Positions 8,946-16,270 of a stretch of 48,418 bases of DNA are shown piece by piece. The first letter of the stretch is position 1, and each line of letters starts with the position of its first letter. The notes beneath the pieces are model-generated. The model saw only the letters and a program-made list of their open reading frames with translations. It ran no database searches and was not told where the DNA came from. A program made the position numbers and the translations under genes. This DNA is from Candidatus Paracaedibacteraceae bacterium (GTDB lineage Bacteria > Pseudomonadota > Alphaproteobacteria > Paracaedibacterales > Paracaedibacteraceae), in assembly GCA_019459505.1 (NCBI GenBank), contig JAIBEV010000051.1, positions 1 through 48,418 of the forward strand, written 5' to 3'.

Positions 8946-11900
8946 GCTCTTTCTTCCTGTACTCTTTTAATTTTAGAGAGAATCCTTTGAATGTGAGCAG
9001 AGGTTTTGGGAAAATGCTGTTCTATCATTTTTATTGCTCCGGTGAATTGATTGAGAGCTTGATTCTGCAAATCCTGTCTCTCTTGATTGCTTTTGGCATC
9101 GAATGATCTTTTGAAGTATATTTCCCCTAAAACTTCACGGGACTTATAAGCTTCAACATGATTACGATATTCAAGAATATTTAAAGACCTCTTGATAAAA
9201 TCTTCCGCGTCCTCTAGGCGATTCTTCTCAAGATAGATTTCAGCTATATCTCTCAGTAAACAAGCTGTTTCAATATTTTCTTCCTTAAGACCATTGCCAT
9301 AAATTTTAAGAACCTTATCAAATAATTTATGAGATTCTTGGTGCTTGCCAAGAGCTTTGTAAGTCCTAGCTAGATGAAACATTATCCATCCCATTACGGC
9401 ATGGTTTTCATCAAAGTGCTTTTGATGAACCTTTAAACTTTGCTCCAGATAATTGCGTGATTTTTCATAATCGCCTAGTTCTCTCAAGCAGTTCCCTAAA
9501 TAAGCTAGGATTAAACCTATATTTATATGACTTTCAGGAAAATATTTTTCATAAATTAGGAGGCTTTTCTCAAGATATTTCTTTGCTTGCTTGTAGTCTC
9601 CTAGCCTTCTATATAAATTTCCTAATGACTTTAAAACCCTACCAATTCTAAAGTGATCTTCAGGATAATGTTTTTTACAGAGTCTTAAGCTTTCTTCTAA
9701 AATTTCTATTGATTTTTGATAGGAGCCGAGTCCTCTATAGACACTTCCTAAACAGGACAAGGTGCGAACCATACGCTTATTATCTGCTCCATACTGTTTA
9801 TTAAGGTGAACGCTTTTCTCAAGGCAATCTCTTGCCTTTTCATAATTCCCTTGTCGCCTATAGAGATTTCCCAAATGAGATAAAGCCCAAGATAACTCAA
9901 CATCATTTTTTAGTTTGCCGTCCCTATAAATTTTGACAGCTTTTTCAAGTGATTCTTGAGCTTCTTTATAAAACCTCAATTCGGTGTAGACAGCTCCTAT
10001 ATGAAGAAAGGAGCGAGCAACCCTAAGCTCATCTTCAGAAGATAAGGTCTTTAAACTTGCGGTCCTGAAGTGTTTAAGGCTGTCTTGGATAACTTGGAGA
10101 GATTTATCATTATTGAGGAAATAATATATACAACCTAATCTGCTTCTCAATAGCCCTTGAGAGATATCTGCTAACAGGTTAGAATTATCCAAGAATTTCG
10201 CAAGATGTGCTACCATCAATTGCATTTTTGGAGCATCTTCTGCCTCTATAACCTGCTCAAGATAATCATTAAGGACACAAACAATTTCCTTCAATAATGG
10301 GCTATCCTTATTAAGTTTTAAGTTTTCAGATAGATAGGAAATGCTAATAGCTTGTGTGCTGCGATGAATAGAAATATTGGGCAATAGCGTCGATGACTGT
10401 GATACGGGATTAACAATCAATGAATATTTTTTTAAACAAGAAATAAAACGATCCACAACAAGCGGATCTTTATAATGATCTAACAAATTTCTAGGAATAG
10501 CGTCAGAACCTAAAAGGCCTATTAACACAAATAAATCTAGAAAGTCTTTATTTTTAGCAATGATATTTTTTAATGACAAAGAAATGATACTGTGCCGGGT
10601 ATTTATATACTCTGTTGACTCTTTAAGAAGGCTTTTCTGCATTTCCAGAAATTCGCGATGACTCTTGCCTAAGCGTGCCAGGTAGTCCTGGTAAGAAGTA
10701 TTAGTAGCTTTTAAATAATAAGCCGCTACAACAACATCGAGGGGGAAGGGAGGGATATTGTTTAAAAATATTTCTGCTTCTTTTTTATCTATAGAAGGCA
10801 ATGAAACTCCAGAGTTCTGAGTTATAATTTTTAAAAAAAGATTTAATTTTTGGATTGGGTCTAGCTCTCCTATTGAAATGGTTAGGTGTATGTGGATATT
10901 ATTTTGGATATGACTATCTCGTGTGGTTATAATCACCTTCCCATTTCCCCAAACATTCGGGTCAGAGGGAAAATATTTTTGGATATGACTAAACTGCTCA
11001 ACATTATCATAGATCAGTACCCAATTTGATTCTGCTTTCAAGTGCTCCTTTACAAATTGAATTATTTTTTCCCCTCTTTCATTTGAATTTCTGATGTTTT
11101 GAAGTTCATGTATGACTTTTTTTTCTCCATCCATTTTAGCAAGAGAATACGCCAGATTTTCAAATGAAGTTCTAAGGCTTTCTTGAGTTTCAGCACTAAT
11201 TTCCCAAACAACCGGGGATTTTTGAGAGCGTGCATATTGACGCGCAAGTGTTGTTTTTCCCCCTCCTCCTATCCCAATGAGAGCGATAGTTTGTATCCCT
11301 TCTTGTTGTTTTTTTAACTTATCCTCAATCCGAACGATTAGATCAGACCGATTAAGGAGAGTTGCTTCAGAAGGAATAGCCAAATCTGATCGAACCGCTT
11401 GAATTGTCAAACCTTGTGCCAATTTTTGATAATAAACTGGTTTGCTTACGTTTATATGGTCCCGATTAAAACCCCAAAAAAAAAGTAAACTTATGCTTAA
11501 ACTTCCGACTAAAGCATAGGCTGCTTTTTTAGTTGCTAGTTTTCTAATTTGGAAGACTCGTTCCTCTTTTTCATGTGTTCCTTCTAACGTGTTCTTTGGA
11601 AGAGATTGAGTGGGTATTGAAAAAGGAGATTTGCACAAAGCATTCGCTCTCTCTTCAAATTGTGCAAAAATGCAATCTAAGTCAAGAGTAGGGAGAATTT
11701 TCTTTAGAATAACAAAAACAGAAGAATAGTAGCTGTACCACTCAGAAGGATTGATAAAGGTAAATTGAGAAATCCCTTGAGGGGTAACCATTGATTTTGC
11801 CGTTTTTGGAAGAAAGAAGATCCTGGGGTCGGAGGATTGATCCAGTTCTTGACCCATCAGTTGTGTCTGTTGCGTCTCCATCAACATATTGGGAAGAAAA

Positions 11901-12430
11901 TAAATAGGGCACGTATCATGATAGATTTCCTGTATTAGATGGCCAAAAGATTGAGTTTCTTTGCGACCTTCAAGGGAAATCGTCAACCCGGCTTTAGTTA
12001 AATCATCTTTAAGACTTTTCAAGAATGGTGGCTTTTTTTTCCAGTAAATCAACACACACTTTAGGGAAGTAGGATTGTCAATGGCTCGCTTGAAAATTTC
12101 TTGTATAGTTTTTTTGAATAGGCTGTCGATAAGCAAAGTTGAGTAATATTCTTTCAGAATGAGAAATTGATCTGAATTTTCAATCAACTTCATCATACCA
12201 TTAGAGTCACACCCAAATCTCCTTGTTGCATTGTAAAGATGGGTGGCAACTGTTTTGGGTGAAATTGACAAAAAATTTGCAATCCCCTTAGTATTCCGCC
12301 CATTTAGAAGGCAAGAAATAACATCTATTTCCCTCTGGGTTAAGGGAGCAGCATTAATTGTTGTTAAATATTCTAAGTAAATTTCCAGCGGATGGATAAA
12401 TTTAGATTGAAAATTTGTATTCTTCATCAA
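8942..12430 (-). CDS. Membrane-anchored LuxR-HTH / TIR-like / NB-ARC / TPR STAND protein
   Basis: A 1162-residue protein. Residues ~30-85 are a LuxR/GerE helix-turn-helix (LTQREIDVISCLLNGRNTKG, ISPKTVATHLYNATRRF). Residues ~120-250 alternate strands and helices in a TIR/SEFIR-like order (CVLIYW, LKDDLTKAGLTISLEG, CPIYFLPN, RIFFLPKT); this domain call is tentative. Residues 302-321 are a membrane helix. Residues ~360-600 are NB-ARC with Walker A GIGGGGKTT (386-394), Walker B VLIYDNV (471-477) and VIITTRDSH. From ~775 to the end there are about eight 42-residue TPRs of the kinesin-light-chain/TPR_12 type. The stop overlaps the next start (ATGA). The family uses ligand binding by TPRs to switch the ATPase; the HTH suggests a transcriptional output, as in MalT. 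Confidence 0.85.
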   Translation of the reverse strand: MMKNTNFQSKFIHPLEIYLEYLTTINAAPLTQREIDVISCLLNGRNTKGIANFLSISPKTVATHLYNATRRFGCDSNGMMKLIENSDQFLILKEYYSTLLIDSLFKKTIQEIFKRAIDNPTSLKCVLIYWKKKPPFLKSLKDDLTKAGLTISLEGRKETQSFGHLIQEIYHDTCPIYFLPNMLMETQQTQLMGQELDQSSDPRIFFLPKTAKSMVTPQGISQFTFINPSEWYSYYSSVFVILKKILPTLDLDCIFAQFEERANALCKSPFSIPTQSLPKNTLEGTHEKEERVFQIRKLATKKAAYALVGSLSISLLFFWGFNRDHINVSKPVYYQKLAQGLTIQAVRSDLAIPSEATLLNRSDLIVRIEDKLKKQQEGIQTIALIGIGGGGKTTLARQYARSQKSPVVWEISAETQESLRTSFENLAYSLAKMDGEKKVIHELQNIRNSNERGEKIIQFVKEHLKAESNWVLIYDNVEQFSHIQKYFPSDPNVWGNGKVIITTRDSHIQNNIHIHLTISIGELDPIQKLNLFLKIITQNSGVSLPSIDKKEAEIFLNNIPPFPLDVVVAAYYLKATNTSYQDYLARLGKSHREFLEMQKSLLKESTEYINTRHSIISLSLKNIIAKNKDFLDLFVLIGLLGSDAIPRNLLDHYKDPLVVDRFISCLKKYSLIVNPVSQSSTLLPNISIHRSTQAISISYLSENLKLNKDSPLLKEIVCVLNDYLEQVIEAEDAPKMQLMVAHLAKFLDNSNLLADISQGLLRSRLGCIYYFLNNDKSLQVIQDSLKHFRTASLKTLSSEDELRVARSFLHIGAVYTELRFYKEAQESLEKAVKIYRDGKLKNDVELSWALSHLGNLYRRQGNYEKARDCLEKSVHLNKQYGADNKRMVRTLSCLGSVYRGLGSYQKSIEILEESLRLCKKHYPEDHFRIGRVLKSLGNLYRRLGDYKQAKKYLEKSLLIYEKYFPESHINIGLILAYLGNCLRELGDYEKSRNYLEQSLKVHQKHFDENHAVMGWIMFHLARTYKALGKHQESHKLFDKVLKIYGNGLKEENIETACLLRDIAEIYLEKNRLEDAEDFIKRSLNILEYRNHVEAYKSREVLGEIYFKRSFDAKSNQERQDLQNQALNQFTGAIKMIEQHFPKTSAHIQRILSKIKRVQEERA

Positions 12431-12532
12431 ATAACCTGCACATTTTCAAGAGTTGCTGACAGCAGCGGCATACCTACTCTACTCACGATCGTCTGAACTT
12501 TAAATTATTTGGCGTAAAATTGAAAGACCTAA

Positions 12533-12542
12533 GTCAATTGAC
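12533..12542. promoter_or_regulatory. Perfect 10-bp palindrome between divergent operons
   Basis: GTCAATTGAC lies between the divergent STAND operon (ATG at 12430) and the secreted cupin gene (ATG at 12679). It is a plausible operator half-way between the two starts, but at this length a chance match cannot be excluded. Confidence 0.25.
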
Positions 12543-12678
12543 CTAATCCCAATCTTAGGCGGCTTTACTTAGGTAATTTTCCTATCTGAGCGTACTACGG
12601 TGTTTATCTAATAACTGCTACGCCGAATGATCGGTGCAGTTGAGGGGGATAAGAAAATTAGTCTTAAAGGAGAATAAC

Positions 12679-14055
12679 ATGAAAATCAATAAATTGAAAA
12701 GATTAGCGACAATTATAAGTTGTTTGATCATTTCTTTATGGTCTGAGACTCAATGTATGGATGGTACTTCAGATATTAGAGATAGTTTGGAAAATAAAAT
12801 AGGTAAACATGCGACTGTGATGGAGATGAATATTGATAATAATACCAAAAATTCCTATCACTTAAATTCTATTTCAAGAAATGATTGGATAGAACTTAGC
12901 CAATATATATATGATTATTTAAGCAATATTGATAGTCCCATAACTGTAGAAAAAAATCCTAGTGGATTTTACCGCATAAATAATATTCCTCTTTCCCAAA
13001 AATTTAAAAATTTAGGCGGTATGTCTTTTAATAAAATTCGTGTGCATTACTGGCCAACAGATTTCTCTAACAAAATTGAAGGTGAAACTATTCATGATCA
13101 CCCTAATGTATTTCAAACTTACCTAGTGCAAGGTAGTTATAATCATGAATCGTTTGTGCAAACTTCATGCATAGAAAATTTGAGTAAATATTATGTAACA
13201 AGTGTCCAAAAACCTGGAAACAATTACATTCAGAGAAATAATACGGTATGCTTATTATCAGATGGAGGAAAAGAGGTTTATGCAGGAGAAACTCACCTAT
13301 TACCGATAGAATTCATACATCGGGTGGTTAAATACTTTCCAGGTACAATATCTATAAACATGATTCACGATCATCCCACAAATAGGAATGACCACTATAA
13401 CCTCTATTCTCTCCAAACTTTATTAGGAGAAGATGTTAAAGAAAAAATGTATGCTACACCAGAATTATCTCGTGAAGTCGTTTGTGTCATTAAGGATGCC
13501 TTGAACTATAACAGCCTCATGGATACTTCTCCCGCAATCTCTTCAAAATTTTGCAATAGCACAAACGTTTTGCCCCCAACAAATGCCGAAGTTGACAGTA
13601 ATGCAATTCATTTATCTTCACCAAATATAGAAAATCTGGAAATGACTGCTTTCTATTCATCTTTACAGGGAGGGATAGTAAGCTTTTTGAAAGGGGCTTT
13701 TAAAGATTTTATGATTATTAACGATTGGTGTACACTTGATACTGCAGAATATTTAGCAAGTGCTCTATCCGCAGTGCCTCTCTCTTATTACCAAGGCTCT
13801 TATCTTCCACTTATAATTAGCACTGTAGAGCACCCAATGTTAAAGTTTATTAACATATCTCCTAATGTAACTATAGGGGGAATTGTTGCGGCAAATGTTG
13901 CCATGAACTGCTATTTTGCAGAGGATTACTCTAGTCTTTTAACACCGATAAGTAACCTAGCTGTTTCTTTTGTTAGTGGTTATGTGGGGAGCTGGATTGG
14001 AACAAATTTATGGAACAGACTAAGCAGGACAATCGTTTCGAACCCAGCATATTAA
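12679..14055 (+). CDS. Secreted cupin-like protein with C-terminal hydrophobic segments
   Basis: The chosen ATG at 12679 has a strong AAAGGAG site; the ATG at 12634 lacks one. The 458-residue product starts with a lysine-rich Sec signal peptide. Both cupin motifs are recognisable. Motif 1 is IHDHPNVFQTYLVQG, an H-x-H-x4-Q-x5-G pattern with Gln where Glu is usual. Motif 2 is GETHLLPIEFIH, a G-x5-P-x4-H pattern. Together they could bind a divalent metal, as in small-molecule dioxygenases or isomerases. The C-terminal ~150 residues contain two or three hydrophobic stretches that could insert into a membrane. I recognise no specific family, and substrate and function are unknown. An exported oxidoreductase follows 114 bp downstream on the same strand. 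Confidence 0.6.
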   Translation: MKINKLKRLATIISCLIISLWSETQCMDGTSDIRDSLENKIGKHATVMEMNIDNNTKNSYHLNSISRNDWIELSQYIYDYLSNIDSPITVEKNPSGFYRINNIPLSQKFKNLGGMSFNKIRVHYWPTDFSNKIEGETIHDHPNVFQTYLVQGSYNHESFVQTSCIENLSKYYVTSVQKPGNNYIQRNNTVCLLSDGGKEVYAGETHLLPIEFIHRVVKYFPGTISINMIHDHPTNRNDHYNLYSLQTLLGEDVKEKMYATPELSREVVCVIKDALNYNSLMDTSPAISSKFCNSTNVLPPTNAEVDSNAIHLSSPNIENLEMTAFYSSLQGGIVSFLKGAFKDFMIINDWCTLDTAEYLASALSAVPLSYYQGSYLPLIISTVEHPMLKFINISPNVTIGGIVAANVAMNCYFAEDYSSLLTPISNLAVSFVSGYVGSWIGTNLWNRLSRTIVSNPAY

Positions 14056-14082
14056 TAGATACACTACAAGAGGCTGTAAAAA

Positions 14083-14124
14083 TTTGACCCTTCTACAGGG
14101 CTAGAGAAGCAAAAGAGGGTCAAA
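14083..14124. terminator. Inverted repeat between the cupin-like and oxidoreductase genes
   Basis: TTTGACCCT (14083-14091) and AGGGTCAAA (14116-14124) are perfect 9-bp arms around a 24-nt loop. No run of T follows, so it is either an attenuator-like hairpin or an operator rather than a classic terminator. Confidence 0.3.
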
Positions 14125-14169
14125 TAACACAGTAAGTTCTTTATCACTATATTTTAGAGAGAGATTCCT

Positions 14170-15186
14170 ATGGAAAAATATTTTTTTATTCTCGTATGTT
14201 TAATATCCCCTCACTTGCATGCAATGGATCAAGAACATGCAATAAATTTTGAAAACCTAGACTCCCCAATTCGACTTGGTTTTGTTGGTCTTGGTGACCA
14301 CATGACTGAGAAGTTAATTCCTGCGCTTGATAAAGAGAAGTTTGAATTGGTTTATGGTTGTCGTCGAAATCTTACAGAACTTCTCGAGCAGCAGAAAAAA
14401 TACGGTTTTAAATACATTGCTACAAATTACAATGACATGATATCATCCGGAAATATCGACGCCGTTATTGTCGCTGGAACGCCAGAATTACATAGAGAAG
14501 TGGCGGAAGCTTGTATCAGACAGGGCCTTCATGTTTTTGTTGAGAAGCCTGTTTCATTATCCTTAGATACAGTTCGAGTACTTACACATTTAGCAGAAGA
14601 AAACACTAATATCATTTCAGCTGTAGGATTTAATCTTGTTCATATGCCTGCCATTAAGAAAGTAAAGCAAAAACTTAGGACCGATGAACTAAAGAACCTT
14701 GAAATTTATTGTACTCTCGGAGAACCTTTATATTTACAAGAAACTTTTAACCAAACGCTTCAAAACTGTCTTTATTTTGCTTTTACCCACTCGATATCCG
14801 TTCTGGTTGATCTACTAGGAAAACCTCAAGATGTTCGCGTTATTTTCAAAAAGGAAAAACATCCTAATGGCTTTGCGTTAGATGTAACACCAACCTATGA
14901 CCATGAAAGAAGTGTCCGTTTATATTTTGCAAATTGTTGTAATCCTGGCGGATTTGTATTTCGGATCTCCTATGAGGATAGGCAAGGTAATCATTTAATT
15001 GATATAACAAAAAAAGATGGTTATAAAGCTAATGAAAAACAGCTTTCTTATAAAAACGAATTAGACTTTTTTTATGATAGTATTAAATTAGGCAAAAATA
15101 CTAAAAATAATTTTCAAAGAAATCTTGAAATTCATGAAATTCTAGAAACAATAAAAACAAAAGTTAAGGAACAAATTAAATCCTAG
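14170..15186 (+). CDS. Gfo/Idh/MocA-family oxidoreductase with signal peptide
   Basis: A 338-residue protein whose first ~18 residues form a short Sec-type signal peptide ending in HLHA before MDQEH. The Rossmann part starts with LGFVGLGDHMTEKLIPAL, a GxGxxx-type nucleotide motif. The family signature EKP is present in HVFVEKPVSL, carrying the catalytic lysine. The C-terminal half is a mixed alpha/beta substrate domain. The family oxidises or reduces sugars and related compounds with NAD(P). Export is odd because the cofactor is not normally available outside the bacterial cytoplasm; a cytoplasm-dwelling symbiont could use the host pool. An AGAGAGA-like ribosome site precedes the ATG. Confidence 0.8.
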   Translation: MEKYFFILVCLISPHLHAMDQEHAINFENLDSPIRLGFVGLGDHMTEKLIPALDKEKFELVYGCRRNLTELLEQQKKYGFKYIATNYNDMISSGNIDAVIVAGTPELHREVAEACIRQGLHVFVEKPVSLSLDTVRVLTHLAEENTNIISAVGFNLVHMPAIKKVKQKLRTDELKNLEIYCTLGEPLYLQETFNQTLQNCLYFAFTHSISVLVDLLGKPQDVRVIFKKEKHPNGFALDVTPTYDHERSVRLYFANCCNPGGFVFRISYEDRQGNHLIDITKKDGYKANEKQLSYKNELDFFYDSIKLGKNTKNNFQRNLEIHEILETIKTKVKEQIKS

Positions 15187-15222
15187 TTGTAGATGGCTTT
15201 GTTGCTTATATAGAGATTTAAG

Positions 15223-15246
15223 GGTAGATCTTGCTTGAGATCTACC
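15223..15246. terminator. Hairpin after the oxidoreductase gene
   Basis: GGTAGATCT (15223-15231) and AGATCTACC (15238-15246) form a perfect 9-bp stem with a 6-nt loop, 37 bp past the stop codon. No T-run follows, so termination strength is uncertain. Confidence 0.4.
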
Positions 15247-15449
15247 AAATCTGAAAAGAACACGTGAGCAACAATAATAACAAATACAAAGCAGCCAATT
15301 GGCGAGAATATAATGCTTCCTTGAAGCAACAAGATTTTCCCGGAGACTGTTGCATTTAGAAGCTAATCAAGAATAATTGTACTTGGCAAAGCTTCTAAAG
15401 ATAAGACTTCACTGAATACTCCCACTACCTTTTGAAAGACTGATTTAGC

Positions 15450-15722
15450 TTAAAGATCGACAAATGCTTCAGGATGTTTATGGGCAATCCTTAATAATGA
15501 TAAAGCTGGTCCTGTAGGATACCGTCTTCCTTGTTCCCACTCTTGTAAAGTACGCACACTAATCCCCATAAGCGAAGAAAAGGCAGATTGGGAAAGATTT
15601 AATTCCTGTCGTATACGGCTAACATCTTCGCAAGCATCTATCTTTCTTATGACGCCTTTGCCATTTTTTATTTCTTTAAGAGCTTCTAAAATTTCCTGAC
15701 CAATATTTCTAGAATTATTCAT
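15450..15722 (-). CDS. HigA/NadS-like XRE antitoxin
   Basis: A 90-residue protein with a central XRE helix-turn-helix: IRQELNLSQSAFSSLMGISV followed by RTLQEWEQGRRYP. This arrangement, with an N-terminal extension rich in Lys and Ile and a short tail ending in AHKHPEAF, is typical of NadS/HigA antitoxins encoded after their toxin. The start overlaps the toxin stop by 4 bp (ATGA). It probably represses the pair through the palindrome at 16039-16053. Confidence 0.85.
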   Translation of the reverse strand: MNNSRNIGQEILEALKEIKNGKGVIRKIDACEDVSRIRQELNLSQSAFSSLMGISVRTLQEWEQGRRYPTGPALSLLRIAHKHPEAFVDL

Positions 15723-16027
15723 ATTTCTAACTCCTTTTTAACCTTTTTCAATACGGATAAGGGGATATTTTCAGCCTCATTTTTAGCATAAATAGTCAGT
15801 AACCAAATTTGCCCCTCTTTATTCTGGTAAAAGTATATAACTCTTACCCCTCCCCGTTTCCCTTTACCTTTTGCTGACCATCTAATTTTCCTTAATCCAC
15901 CACTGCTTGGAATGATGTCTCCTTTTTCAGGATGCAGGGCTAGGTCCCATTGAAAAGCCGCATACTCATCATTATCAAGATAAGATGAAATAAGCTTACT
16001 GAATAAAGGTGATTCTATAAATTCCAT
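15719..16027 (-). CDS. RelE/HigB-type toxin, first gene of the pair
   Basis: A 102-residue basic protein with the HigB2/RelE-like pattern: an N-terminal FIESPLFSKLI helix, then GDIIPSSGGLRKIRW, the basic loop SAKGKGKRGGVRVIYFY, and the closing IWLLTIYAKNEAENI. The toxin-first order with an ATGA overlap to an XRE antitoxin is the HigBA arrangement. Such toxins are ribosome-dependent mRNA endonucleases. There is no other methionine in the protein, so the start at 16027 is firm even though it lies only ~7 nt after the predicted -10 box, which suggests a leaderless mRNA. Confidence 0.85.
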   Translation of the reverse strand: MEFIESPLFSKLISSYLDNDEYAAFQWDLALHPEKGDIIPSSGGLRKIRWSAKGKGKRGGVRVIYFYQNKEGQIWLLTIYAKNEAENIPLSVLKKVKKELEI

Positions 16028-16034
16028 ATTATTG

Positions 16035-16062
16035 ATATTACGTCAATGACGTACAAAGTCAA
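16035..16062 (-). promoter_or_regulatory. Promoter with built-in operator for the HigBA-like pair
   Basis: On the minus strand, -35 TTGACT (16057-16062) and -10 TAATAT (16035-16040) are separated by 16 bp. A perfect palindrome with 7-bp arms and one central base, TACGTCAATGACGTA (16039-16053), fills most of the spacer and touches the -10. A bound antitoxin would block RNA polymerase directly. Confidence 0.7.
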
Positions 16063-16270
16063 TAGGCTTTTTATAAACATCTTTACCTTGTCAAGAAACA
16101 CCCATTTTATCTCTCAAAGCTTAAGTAATCTAGAAAAGCTCTCTTTCCTATATCTCTCAAAGTAATGAGTGCTATCCAATTTAACGGATACAGGGTTGTA
16201 TTTTCTATTTTTTGAAGAGGTTTGAATGGAAATAAAAGGGTTACAAATATCTCTTAGGTAAGCAGTTTCT

